A stretch of 33,576 nt of DNA, taken from positions 1-33,576 of IMG/VR virus record IMGVR_UViG_3300024431_000020, one strand, 5' to 3'. This document shows, piece after piece, positions 1 through 7,320 of this stretch; the first letter of the stretch is position 1, and every line of letters starts with the position of its first letter. The translations under genes were made by a program, and so were the position numbers. The notes beneath the pieces were generated by a model. It did no database searches. It was not told where the DNA came from and saw only the letters and a program-made list of their open reading frames with translations. The stretch is from a virus.

Positions 1-27
1 CTCCCCATCCTCATACCAATGGTGTGA
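1..27 (+). CDS. possible 3' end of an upstream gene (partial)
   Basis: Frame 1 is open from the window edge and ends at the TGA at 25-27, one base before the ATG of the next small ORF at 29. Only eight codons are visible, so nothing can be said about the product. The tight spacing fits the packed organisation seen elsewhere in the window. It may equally be chance reading frame. Confidence 0.2.
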   Translation, partial: LPILIPMV

Positions 28-28
28 C

Positions 29-130
29 ATGGATACCAATATGCTGATGGTGGGCATACTGCTGGGCCTCATCGGAGTCGCTGGGCTTAGCGTGATGGCA
101 TACACCTTATGGAGTGAACATGGACAGTGA
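29..130 (+). CDS. 33-aa single-span membrane peptide
   Basis: This ORF encodes 33 residues: a short N-terminus, one uninterrupted hydrophobic stretch (about residues 5-26, rich in Leu, Ile, Gly and Val), and a short polar tail ending SEHGQ. It would sit in the host inner membrane. No family is recognised. The stop overlaps the start of the next ORF at 120, which fits translational coupling. No good ribosome binding site precedes the ATG at 29, and the frame stays open to the window edge, so the true start may lie upstream and the gene may be truncated here. Small membrane peptides are common in phage early and middle regions, but function cannot be inferred. Confidence 0.45.
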   Translation: MDTNMLMVGILLGLIGVAGLSVMAYTLWSEHGQ

Positions 131-323
131 GAGAGATAGAAGGATCAGGTCTGCGGGTGTACTGCAATCTGTGATCGCAAGCGGTGCCCCCGTAAATGAG
201 TGGGTGGTCCGTTCTAAGTATGGCCTCCGCATCGTCAACTACTTGACGGCGGGGCTGGGAGGGGTGAGGCTGAAGGCCCCCAAGATTCCTTCGGCATTGG
301 AGAATGACAATGGCAACAACTAA
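120..323 (+). CDS. small hypothetical protein, 67 aa
   Basis: The protein has a charged N-terminus (MDSERDRR), then a mixed helical-looking region, and ends in an Asn-rich tail. The ATG at 120 has GGAG at 111-114 with a 5-base spacer. A GTG at 114 in the same frame is possible but overlaps that site. The gene overlaps the upstream peptide gene by 11 bases and the SSB gene by 14 bases. I do not recognise a family. Its place immediately before the SSB gene suggests co-expression with the replication module, and nothing more can be said. Confidence 0.5.
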   Translation: MDSERDRRIRSAGVLQSVIASGAPVNEWVVRSKYGLRIVNYLTAGLGGVRLKAPKIPSALENDNGNN

Positions 324-1017
324 GATCAAGCTGACCAACCGTAAGCTGCTCACCCCCAAGGGACAGTTCCAGTGGGCGTACCTGAGCAAGCCGGATGATG
401 CTTTCAACAAGAGCCAGTACCGCTGCACCATCTACTTCTTGGACAAGAAGGACGAGGAGTATGTGGCGTTCGTCGGCAACATCAAGCGGCTCGCCAAGGA
501 GTACGCCAAGGAGATCGGCAAGCCGATCAAGAGCGTCAACATCCCGATGAAGGTAGCCACTGAGAGTCAGGCCGAGAAGGCTGGCGTCCCGGTGGGCACC
601 CCGTTCATCGAGGCCAAGACCAAGGCCATGACTAAGGAAGGCAAGGCCAAGGGTCCGGTCGCTGTGTTCAATGCCAAGGGACAGAAGGACATGAGCCTTC
701 AGGTCTTCGGCGGGGACATCGGTAGGCTGGAGATCACCGTTGACGGGTACGATTCCCCGCCACCCATTGGCCGGGGCCTGACCCTGTACCTCAACGCCGC
801 CCAGCTTCTCAAGTCGAGTGGCAAGGGCAGTGCGGGTGGTATGTTCGAGCAGGAGGATGACTTCCTCACGGATGACACCGACGACAGCCCGGTCAACGAG
901 GCTGACCCGGATGAGTTCGAGGATGAGGACGAGGAGGACAGCGACTTCGGGGAAGGCGATGAGGACGAGGAGGACAGCGACGAGGAGGATGACGATCCCA
1001 CCGCTGGCCTTCTGTGA
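310..1017 (+). CDS. single-stranded DNA-binding protein (T7 gp2.5-like)
   Basis: The 235-aa product matches T7 gp2.5 in length (232 aa), gene position and design. A basic N-terminal OB-fold-like part (rich in Lys, with KIKLTNRKLLTPKG at the start) is followed by a strongly acidic tail from about residue 179 with some 33 Asp/Glu. In T7 the tail contacts DNA polymerase and helicase and modulates ssDNA binding. T7 gp2.5 ends in an essential Phe; this one ends in PTAGLL, with no terminal aromatic residue. Two ATGs are available, at 304 and 310. GGAG at 299-302 is 7 bases from the second but 1 base from the first, so 310 is chosen. The stop overlaps the GTG start of the resolvase gene by 4 bases. 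Confidence 0.85.
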   Translation: MATTKIKLTNRKLLTPKGQFQWAYLSKPDDAFNKSQYRCTIYFLDKKDEEYVAFVGNIKRLAKEYAKEIGKPIKSVNIPMKVATESQAEKAGVPVGTPFIEAKTKAMTKEGKAKGPVAVFNAKGQKDMSLQVFGGDIGRLEITVDGYDSPPPIGRGLTLYLNAAQLLKSSGKGSAGGMFEQEDDFLTDDTDDSPVNEADPDEFEDEDEEDSDFGEGDEDEEDSDEEDDDPTAGLL

Positions 1018-1385
1018 TCCGAATAGTTCTGGACGTAGTGCCGGTCCCTGCTTCGAGGCCCCGTGTCTCGAAGTGGGGCACCTACTACGGCAAGACGTAC
1101 AAGGCGTTCCGCAAGGCGATGGAGAAGGAGCTATCAGGATGGGAGGACCCACCCATAGCGGGTGCCCTCATCGTGGATGTCACGTTCCATTGCAAGACGC
1201 CAAAGAAACCCACCAAGCTGTGGCCCCGTGGGGACATAGACAACTACCTCAAGGCACTGTTCGACTCGTTGAACGGTATCGTATGGGGTGATGATGACCA
1301 GATCATCATGGCGGTGGGGTCAAAGGTATATGCGGACAACCCGCACATCGAGGTCATCATTAGACCGGGAAGAGATAGACCATGA
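1014..1385 (+). CDS. rusA: RusA-family Holliday junction resolvase
   Basis: The 123-aa product has the RusA signature: RGDIDNYLKALFDSLNG followed by VWGDDDQI. The acidic residues Asp74, Asp76 and the Asp93-95 cluster match the metal-binding Asp triad of RusA (Asp70, Asp72, Asp91 in E. coli). RusA dimers cut four-way junctions; in a phage this resolves replication and recombination branches before packaging. Length agrees with RusA (about 120 aa). It sits where T7 carries the unrelated junction endonuclease gp3, between the SSB and primase-helicase genes, so it is probably the functional substitute. Start is GTG overlapping the SSB stop (GTGA), and its own stop overlaps the next ATG (ATGA), which implies translational coupling on both sides. 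Confidence 0.88.
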   Translation: MIRIVLDVVPVPASRPRVSKWGTYYGKTYKAFRKAMEKELSGWEDPPIAGALIVDVTFHCKTPKKPTKLWPRGDIDNYLKALFDSLNGIVWGDDDQIIMAVGSKVYADNPHIEVIIRPGRDRP

Positions 1386-3139
1386 GTGATACAAGCAAGC
1401 AACCCTGCCCTCAGTGCCGGGAGAAGGGCGAGGACACCAGTGGTGACAACCTCGTCAACTTCGGTGAGGGACGCGGGGCACACTGCTTCGCTTGCGGCTA
1501 CCATGTCCACGGTGACGGGGTGATGAAGAGGACGGCATCGTCCAGCCTCTCCAGTCCCATCAAGGGCAAAGTCATCAGCCTGAAACACAGGCACATTGAC
1601 CAACGCACCACCCACCTGTTCGACTACCGCTGCTATAGGCAGGGCGGGGTTGTCAAGGAGTGTGCCAACTACTACCTCGACGGCAAGATCGTGGCCCAGC
1701 ATACGCGAGGCCCAAAGAAGCAGTTTAGGTGGAAGGGTGACACTGACAACCTGCCCCTGTTCGGGCAGTGGCTGTGGTCAGGTAAGGGTAAGCGTATCGT
1801 AGTGACGGAAGGCGAGATTGATTGCATGTCCGTCAGCATGCTGTGGCAGAACCGATGGCCGGTCGTGTCCCTACCCAATGGGATACAGAGCGGGCTCAAG
1901 TACATCCGCATGAACGCTGAGTTCCTGTCGGGGTATGACCAGATCGTCCTGTGCTTCGACAACGACGAGGCAGGGCGAGCGGGGGCTGAGGAATGTGCTG
2001 AGATCCTACCACCCGGTAAGGTCCGCATCGCACACACCTCACTCAAGGATGCCAACGAGCATGTGCTGAAGGGTGAGACAAAGACCCTGATGACTGCGAT
2101 CTACGAGGCCCGCCAGTACCAGCCCGATGGCATACTGCATGCCAGTGATGTCACCTCAGGGGATGCACCCGTCCAGCGGATGTGGTCGTTCCCATGGTGC
2201 AACCTGACCAAGGGCCTGATGGGCCAGCGGTCGGGAGAGATGTCACTGTGGGCATCAGGCACGGGCAGTGGCAAGTCCACGGTCATGCGGGAGATGGTGT
2301 ATCACCACCTGATTCGCGGCAGGACAGTGGGCGTCCTCATGTTGGAGGAGTCACCGCTCGAAACGCTAGATGACCTGATCGCACTCAAGCTGAACAAGGC
2401 AGTGCGTCAGATCAGAGCGAGCCGCATCCTCAACGCCCTGCTCATTGACGAGGGTGGCGAGGCACTGGACTTCGGGTTCCCTGACAACCTCACTGACGAG
2501 GAGTATGATGAGACACGAAAGTTCTTCGGAGGGCTTCCGCTGTACATATATGATCACCATGGAACCAATGAGTTCGGGTCAGTATTGCAGCGGGTCGAGT
2601 ACATGGCAGCAGCCCTTGAGTGCGACATCATCGTTATTGATCATGTCACCGCACTGGTGGCTGGGATGGCTCGCAATGGTAGCGAGCGTGAGTGCATCGA
2701 CGAGATTATGCGGCAGCTTCGGTCCATCGTGGAGCGAACAGGCGTACATATTGACATCGTGTCTCAACTGAACAGACTCGACGGCAAGGCAGCAGAGGAA
2801 GGGGCACAGATCAGCCTCAAGAACCTGCGTGGTTCGGGCTCACTGGGTAGTGTGCCGAACAATGTCATCGCCATCGAACGCAACCAGCAAGCAGAAGACC
2901 CGGAGGAACGCAACATGATAAAGGTGCGTATCCTCAAGGGCAGATTCATAGGTGACACGGGTATCGTAGGTCACCTCAAGTTCAACAAGCAAACCCGTCG
3001 TCTGGATGAGGCCGAATGGACCGAGCCGGGCGACCACACGGAGATAGAAGATGTCGGATCAACGATCAACGCAGAAGAAATCCTCCCCGAAGAAGGCGGA
3101 GTCACTGAAGACCATGGACTTGGTGCAGCCGTGGCCTGA
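1382..3139 (+). CDS. bifunctional DNA primase-helicase (T7 gp4-like)
   Basis: The 585-aa protein is organised like T7 gp4. An N-terminal zinc finger (Cys9, Cys12, Cys35, Cys38) recognises primase sites. A TOPRIM RNA polymerase domain follows, with Glu143 in VTEGEID and the metal-binding Asp193/Asp195 in CFDNDEAG. The C-terminal RecA/DnaB-type helicase has a Walker A GTGSGKST (residues 293-300), a Walker B-type IVIDH (Asp420) and a late LRGSGSLGSVPNNVIAIERN segment typical of the gp4 helicase core. It unwinds DNA as a hexamer at the fork and primes lagging strands for the family A polymerase encoded downstream. The length is close to T7 gp4 (566 aa). The start ATG overlaps the resolvase stop. 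The last 89 bases overlap a small ORF in another frame. Confidence 0.95.
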   Translation: MSDTSKQPCPQCREKGEDTSGDNLVNFGEGRGAHCFACGYHVHGDGVMKRTASSSLSSPIKGKVISLKHRHIDQRTTHLFDYRCYRQGGVVKECANYYLDGKIVAQHTRGPKKQFRWKGDTDNLPLFGQWLWSGKGKRIVVTEGEIDCMSVSMLWQNRWPVVSLPNGIQSGLKYIRMNAEFLSGYDQIVLCFDNDEAGRAGAEECAEILPPGKVRIAHTSLKDANEHVLKGETKTLMTAIYEARQYQPDGILHASDVTSGDAPVQRMWSFPWCNLTKGLMGQRSGEMSLWASGTGSGKSTVMREMVYHHLIRGRTVGVLMLEESPLETLDDLIALKLNKAVRQIRASRILNALLIDEGGEALDFGFPDNLTDEEYDETRKFFGGLPLYIYDHHGTNEFGSVLQRVEYMAAALECDIIVIDHVTALVAGMARNGSERECIDEIMRQLRSIVERTGVHIDIVSQLNRLDGKAAEEGAQISLKNLRGSGSLGSVPNNVIAIERNQQAEDPEERNMIKVRILKGRFIGDTGIVGHLKFNKQTRRLDEAEWTEPGDHTEIEDVGSTINAEEILPEEGGVTEDHGLGAAVA

Positions 3140-3272
3140 TGGCAAGAGCATGCACCAGCTTGACGAGTTGAACATCATGTTCAGCACCCGCGAGCTTCGG
3201 CTGGTGGTGAGTGAGTTGCAGGGGCGGGTCGCCGCCCTTGAGAATCGTCCCGTGTTCATGGACGCGAAGTGA
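3051..3272 (+). CDS. small hypothetical protein, 73 aa
   Basis: The N-terminal third is basic and Ser/Lys rich and is read out of frame within the primase-helicase gene. The C-terminal part (LDELNIMFSTRELRLVVSEL and onward) looks like a short amphipathic coiled-coil helix. A good ribosome binding site (GGAGA at 3040-3044, 6-base spacer) supports the ATG at 3051; an in-frame ATG at 3114 is an alternative without a clear site. The ORF bridges the otherwise non-coding gap 3140-3268, and its stop overlaps the GTG of the polymerase gene by 4 bases. This supports it being real. No family is recognised. Confidence 0.6.
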   Translation: MSDQRSTQKKSSPKKAESLKTMDLVQPWPDGKSMHQLDELNIMFSTRELRLVVSELQGRVAALENRPVFMDAK

Positions 3273-5182
3273 TCACATACCTCGCGGACATCGAAGCCAA
3301 CGGCAGACTTGAACTCGACATGAAGCGTGGCGTGGTCAAGGTGCGGGAGGCGACGGTGATCCATCTGCTGGTGATGAAGAATCTCCAGACAGGCGAGGTC
3401 AAGGTGTACCGCAGGAACGAGAGAGAGGACACCATAGCTGAGGGGTGGGCCGAGCTACAGCGAGCCGGTCTCGTCATTGGACACAACTTCATCCAATACG
3501 ATTGGCCCCTCCTCTGCCGCCTCGAAGGAGAGCCCGCCCACCGGCCCAAGATATTCGATACCTTGGTCGGCGGTCGGCTACTCTGGCCGGATGAGAAGGC
3601 TCACCCGTATGGTGGTAACTCTCTCGATGCTCTGTCGGTGGTGGCTGGCGGTGCCCGCAAGATGCCCTTCAAGGGGCCGTGGGATTGCTGGTCGCAGGAG
3701 ATGGAGGACTACTGCATCGGGGATGTGGAGGCAGAGGAGAGCATTTTCCTATGGATGCGACCTCGCCTCCAACCCTATGCAGTGGCGTTCCGCATCGAGA
3801 CCCGCATCGCTACGATCATAGCCGCCCAGCAGGAGAACGGTGTCCGCATTGACATCGAGCAAGGCGAGCAACTGATCGAGCGGATGGAGATCGTGAGGGC
3901 CGATGCCCTCGACAAGTTGCAGGCTGCATTCCCTCCCACCGTGGAGGTAATGAAGTCACGGTGGTGGCTGGGGGCTGACGGCGTGGAGTACGACACGAAA
4001 AAGTCTGGTCCCAAGGATGGGGAGTGGGGTGAGTTCAAGACGAAGGAACACCCCTTCGAGTGTACGACGCAGCACCTTGCCCGTCGCTTCAAGGAGAAGT
4101 ATGACTGGGACGCACCGCTCACCAAGAAGGAGAACCCCTCCATCAAGGAGGATGTGCTGCTGGCCCTCGACTTCGAGGAAGCCGAGTGGGCGTACCACCA
4201 CAACATGGCGAAGATGAGGCTGGGGCACCTGATGGACTGGACTATCAGGGCACGGGAGTGCCGCACCCCCGGCGTCATACACCCCAGCATCAACACCAAC
4301 GGTGCGGTCACGGGCCGCATGACCCACAGCCAGCCCAATCAGACGGCAGCACCCAAGGTGCAGACCGACGAGGACTCAGGCCACCCGCTGCTGGAGTGGG
4401 AAGGACGATGGGGGTGGGAGATGCGGTCACTGTGGAAGCCAGCCCATGAGGGGTGGTGGCAGTGGGGTGCAGATGCGAGCGGGCTGGAGTACCGCATGCT
4501 GGCCGATGCCATGTGGCAATGGGACGGCGGGGCATACGCCAAGATCATCCTGACTGGAGACATTCATGAGCATAACCGAAGGGCAGGCGGGCTTCTTACT
4601 AGGTCCCAATCGAAAGAGACTGGATATGCCTTCCTTTACGGAAGCGGAATGGAATCACTTGGTATCACTATCGGAACCCATCCTTCGCTTGATGGTAAGC
4701 AACGGAAGAGGTATTCCAAGCTGCTTCGATCCGAGAAAGGTCGCAAGTCTATTGGGGCGGGGTTCCGACGCAACCTTAGGAAGGGACTGCCCGCCCTCGG
4801 CAAGCTGATCGACCACTGCATCCACGCCGCCGACCAGTACGGCTATCTCACGCTGTATGATGGACGCCGGGCACCGGCCCGCAAGTCGTATGCCGCACTG
4901 AACACCAAGCTACAGGGCAACGGGGCCATCGTGATGAAGCTCGCCCTGATCCTGTTCGTGCATCGGATGGAGGTTGAGTTCGGGTTCAAGCACGGGGTGG
5001 AATACGCCCTGATGCTGAACGCACATGACGAGTTCCAAGGCGAGGCTCTCACCAAGGTGGTAGCAGAACATGCGGGTCAAGCCGCAGTGTGGGCTATCGG
5101 TGAAGCGGGCCGTCGCCTCAAGTGCAAGATACAACTAGATGGAGAGTATCGGGTCGGCAAAAGCTGGGCCGAGACACACTGA
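3269..5182 (+). CDS. family A DNA polymerase with 3'-5' exonuclease (T7 gp5-like)
   Basis: This 637-aa enzyme is the replicative polymerase. The N-terminal proofreading domain shows Exo I (Asp7, Glu9 in ADIEANG), Exo II (GHNFIQYD) and Exo III (YCIGDVEAEE). The polymerase part has motif A (GADASGLEYR, Asp402 and Glu407), motif B (R445-x3-K449-x3-Y453-x3-YG) and motif C (AHDEF, His586-Asp587-Glu588). Tyr453 corresponds to T7 Tyr526, the E. coli Phe762 position, which is associated with T7-like lytic phages. The start is a GTG overlapping the previous stop; the ORF has no ATG at its head. G+C falls to about 48% over 4591-4750, the motif B segment, against about 64% on each side by hand count. 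Length is a little shorter than T7 gp5 (704 aa). Confidence 0.95.
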   Translation: MITYLADIEANGRLELDMKRGVVKVREATVIHLLVMKNLQTGEVKVYRRNEREDTIAEGWAELQRAGLVIGHNFIQYDWPLLCRLEGEPAHRPKIFDTLVGGRLLWPDEKAHPYGGNSLDALSVVAGGARKMPFKGPWDCWSQEMEDYCIGDVEAEESIFLWMRPRLQPYAVAFRIETRIATIIAAQQENGVRIDIEQGEQLIERMEIVRADALDKLQAAFPPTVEVMKSRWWLGADGVEYDTKKSGPKDGEWGEFKTKEHPFECTTQHLARRFKEKYDWDAPLTKKENPSIKEDVLLALDFEEAEWAYHHNMAKMRLGHLMDWTIRARECRTPGVIHPSINTNGAVTGRMTHSQPNQTAAPKVQTDEDSGHPLLEWEGRWGWEMRSLWKPAHEGWWQWGADASGLEYRMLADAMWQWDGGAYAKIILTGDIHEHNRRAGGLLTRSQSKETGYAFLYGSGMESLGITIGTHPSLDGKQRKRYSKLLRSEKGRKSIGAGFRRNLRKGLPALGKLIDHCIHAADQYGYLTLYDGRRAPARKSYAALNTKLQGNGAIVMKLALILFVHRMEVEFGFKHGVEYALMLNAHDEFQGEALTKVVAEHAGQAAVWAIGEAGRRLKCKIQLDGEYRVGKSWAETH

Positions 5183-5421
5183 TGAGAGTAATACTGAAGA
5201 CAAGGTGCGGGTGTACCCGCATTATCTGCCTGACCGGGTGTCCGCCCAATGTTAGGGTGCCGATGTTGAGGCGGGTCAACGCCCTTCGGCACAGTCCGGG
5301 CGACATCGTGGACACACCGTGGAACAACCCCGACTATGTGTACCCCATTGACGACCGCCTCTTTACGACCACCGGGCAGCGGGATGAGGACACCGGGCTG
5401 ATGCTGTATGAGGAGGACTGA
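5182..5421 (+). CDS. conserved-looking small phage protein, 79 aa
   Basis: The protein begins MRVILKTRCGCTR, a short basic segment with a Cys-Gly-Cys (residues 9-11), followed by a Pro- and Asp-rich middle and an acidic end (DTGLMLYEED). I recall a similar N-terminal KTRCGCTR pattern in small unnamed phage proteins, but I know no function. The ATG at 5182 overlaps the polymerase stop (TGATG), and the stop overlaps the next ATG the same way, so it is translated as part of the polymerase operon. An in-frame ATG at 5122 lies inside the polymerase gene and is not favoured. Confidence 0.65.
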   Translation: MRVILKTRCGCTRIICLTGCPPNVRVPMLRRVNALRHSPGDIVDTPWNNPDYVYPIDDRLFTTTGQRDEDTGLMLYEED

Positions 5422-5855
5422 TGTACAAAGGAACACACGCATGGGGCAACACGGTGAGTGCCCAAATCCACACAGCAGTTGAGCAACTGCTTGAGGATGG
5501 ACCTTTCAAGACCGAGAGTTGTCGGGACATTCGCACTTGCTCGCAACTAATCAGCCTGCATTGGAGACCCTTCAAGACGGGGCCGACGTTCTGCTCCTTT
5601 ATACGGTACGACGACGGCTTCATCATGACCGATATGTCGGACAAGAAGAAGGGAGACATCGCATGGACTATCGGGATGGACTTGGCCTCAAGATTTCCTG
5701 AGATGCTGACCCGCATCTCAGACAACAGCGATAAGTGGGATGCACTGCAAACCAAGATTCACAACCGAGTATGGAGGAGAGCATGGCGAAATACTACTGC
5801 ACTTTGGCGAAAGTTTACGATGTGGGAGAAGGCGGGCAACACCACGCATGACTGA
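5421..5855 (+). CDS. hypothetical protein, 144 aa, low G+C
   Basis: The start is well supported: GAGGAGG precedes the ATG, which overlaps the previous stop (TGATG). The sequence has scattered Cys and Trp residues and a basic, Trp-rich C-terminus (residues about 112-135), with no motif I can name. G+C of the first 280 bases is about 52% by hand count, well below the roughly 64% of the adjacent polymerase flanks, which hints at later acquisition. Its last 73 bases are shared with a 22-codon ORF in another frame (5783-5851) and with the first bases of the ligase gene, so up to three frames are used here. The C-terminal end may therefore be a recombination junction rather than conserved protein. 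Confidence 0.6.
   Translation: MYKGTHAWGNTVSAQIHTAVEQLLEDGPFKTESCRDIRTCSQLISLHWRPFKTGPTFCSFIRYDDGFIMTDMSDKKKGDIAWTIGMDLASRFPEMLTRISDNSDKWDALQTKIHNRVWRRAWRNTTALWRKFTMWEKAGNTTHD
5783..5851 (+). CDS. 22-codon ORF duplicating the ligase N-terminus
   Basis: This ORF encodes MAKYYCTLAKVYD and nine further residues. The ligase gene just downstream starts MTDYYCTLAKVYD. Ten residues (YYCTLAKVYD) are identical, yet four of the ten codons differ synonymously (ACT/ACC, TTG/CTC, GCG/GCC, AAA/AAG). It has the best ribosome binding site nearby (GGAGGAGA at 5773-5780). Its stop overlaps the ligase ATG (ATGA), whereas the ligase ATG has only a weak, distant site of its own. It is either a leftover 5' end of a second ligase allele from recombination, or a leader peptide that couples translation into the ligase. 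It lies within the end of the 144-aa ORF in another frame. Confidence 0.45.
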   Translation: MAKYYCTLAKVYDVGEGGQHHA

Positions 5856-6657
5856 TTACTACTGCACCCTCGCCAAGGTTTACGATGCGGATAAGCACGA
5901 CGTTACGGGGTGGGTTTGGAGCGAGAAGCTCGACGGAGTGAGGGCACTGTGGCGTCCCGACGAGGGCCGCTTCGTGTCACGCAGCAACAAGCCACTCAAT
6001 GTCCCGCCGTCGTGGCTGAAGATGATGGCCGAGGTGAAGATACCCCTCGATGGCGAGTTCTTCATGGGCCGGGGCCGTTTCAATGAGACCATCTCGGCGG
6101 TGCGGAAGAAGGCACCCACTGAGGAGCAGTTCATCGGCGTGAAGTACGCCGTGTTCGACGCCGTGGTGGAACAGGCCGACTTCGCGGAGAGGCTGAGCAT
6201 GGCAGAGATGGCAGTGGCTAGGGTCAAGGACACCCGCCTCTTCGTTCACCTCCATACGACCGTGACCAACATGGCCTCGATTGGCGTGGCGTATCTCTCC
6301 ATCATGGCGTCGGGGGGAGAGGGCATCATGTTCCGCAACCCCGGTTCGCAGTACGAGTTCAAGAGGACGAGCAACCTACTCAAGATGAAGGGGGAGATAG
6401 ACGGCAAGGCCACGGTGCGGGCAATACAGCCCGGCAAGGGCAAGCACGAAGGACGCATGGGTGCCCTTGAAGTGGACGCCTTCTACGAGGGCAAGGCCAT
6501 CTCATTCGAGGTGGGCACGGGGTTCACTGACGAGGAGCGGCAATGGTGGTGGGACAATGACCCCGTGGGTCAGGTCATCCGGTGGCGGGGGATGGAATTG
6601 ACAGTGGACGACAGCGTTCGCTTCCCAGTGTATGTATGCAGAGATGAGGGAGACTAA
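5848..6657 (+). CDS. ATP-dependent DNA ligase
   Basis: The 269-aa product shows the nucleotidyltransferase motifs in order: motif I SEKLDGVR with the adenylated Lys27, motif III-like LDGEFFMGRGRF, motif IV GGEGIMFRNP and motif V LLKMKGEID. A C-terminal OB-fold region follows, with EVGTGFTDEER. It seals nicks, chiefly between Okazaki fragments after the exonuclease encoded downstream removes primers. The size is that of compact phage and viral ligases; T7 ligase is 359 aa. The start at 5848 is chosen because MTDYYCTLAKVYD matches the usual ligase beginning (LAKVYD then the KLDG motif). An upstream in-frame ATG at 5740 would add unrelated residues. It is followed directly by the kinase-like gene. 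Confidence 0.92.
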   Translation: MTDYYCTLAKVYDADKHDVTGWVWSEKLDGVRALWRPDEGRFVSRSNKPLNVPPSWLKMMAEVKIPLDGEFFMGRGRFNETISAVRKKAPTEEQFIGVKYAVFDAVVEQADFAERLSMAEMAVARVKDTRLFVHLHTTVTNMASIGVAYLSIMASGGEGIMFRNPGSQYEFKRTSNLLKMKGEIDGKATVRAIQPGKGKHEGRMGALEVDAFYEGKAISFEVGTGFTDEERQWWWDNDPVGQVIRWRGMELTVDDSVRFPVYVCRDEGD

Positions 6658-7320
6658 ATGCAAATCGTAGGATTCGGTGGGCTCGCTAAGGCGGGCAAGA
6701 CGACAGCAGCGTGCATCTTGTCAACGTGGGCATTCGAGCGGGGCTACCATGTGGTGGCTGACCAGTTCGCAAGGCCCCTCAAGATGGCCGCGAGGATGAT
6801 GGGGTTCATCAAGGGTGGGGAGTACGATGACCTGTATCGTGATTTCTGCCAGTACGCCGGGACCGACTTGGCCCGCAAGCGGGGGCATGTGGACTGGTTC
6901 GCCAACCTGATGCAGAAGCGTCTGGATGTCTACGCCCTTGAGGAGCAGCAGCGTATGGCGGTGGAAAGCGGGCCAATCACAGAGTTCCATGAGACCATCG
7001 TGATCGTAGATGATCTCCGGTTCCAGAACGAGGTTGACCTACTCAACCTATACAAGGGACGCACCGTGTTCATCTGTGCAGCCCAACGGTTGAAGGATAT
7101 GGACGCCAAGTGGCGTCAGCATGAGAGCGAGGCCCTCGCCTATGACTACACTTACGGCAGGCTGCCGGACAAGACCTTCAACTTCAGCGTACCGAACAAT
7201 AAGTGGAGTGTGTCGGAGGATGACCACGATGGAATCACCTTCCCACTCCTGATCAAGGCCATCCACGATTTGGCCCCCACACTGGCGTCACTGGACGCAG
7301 CGGAGAGACTGCATGAGTAA
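6658..7320 (+). CDS. P-loop kinase, deoxynucleoside monophosphate kinase-like
   Basis: The 220-aa protein opens with a beta strand and a Walker A loop GLAKAGKT (Gly8-Thr15). Around residues 118-133 it has IVIVDDLRFQNEVDLL. The pattern of hydrophobic strand, DD-x-R-F-x-N-E is typical of phage dNMP kinase-like P-loop proteins. In phages such enzymes phosphorylate dNMPs recovered from host DNA to supply dNTP synthesis. The position between ligase and exonuclease fits a nucleotide-supply role, since exonuclease releases dNMPs. Start ATG 6658 follows GAGGGAG and directly abuts the ligase stop. Substrate is inferred from family resemblance only; another P-loop kinase activity is possible. Confidence 0.7.
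   Translation: MQIVGFGGLAKAGKTTAACILSTWAFERGYHVVADQFARPLKMAARMMGFIKGGEYDDLYRDFCQYAGTDLARKRGHVDWFANLMQKRLDVYALEEQQRMAVESGPITEFHETIVIVDDLRFQNEVDLLNLYKGRTVFICAAQRLKDMDAKWRQHESEALAYDYTYGRLPDKTFNFSVPNNKWSVSEDDHDGITFPLLIKAIHDLAPTLASLDAAERLHE

Noticed and set aside
235-1152. 305-codon ORF on the minus strand
   Set aside because: It is antisense to the SSB gene; its low-complexity composition comes from the acidic tail codons read backwards.
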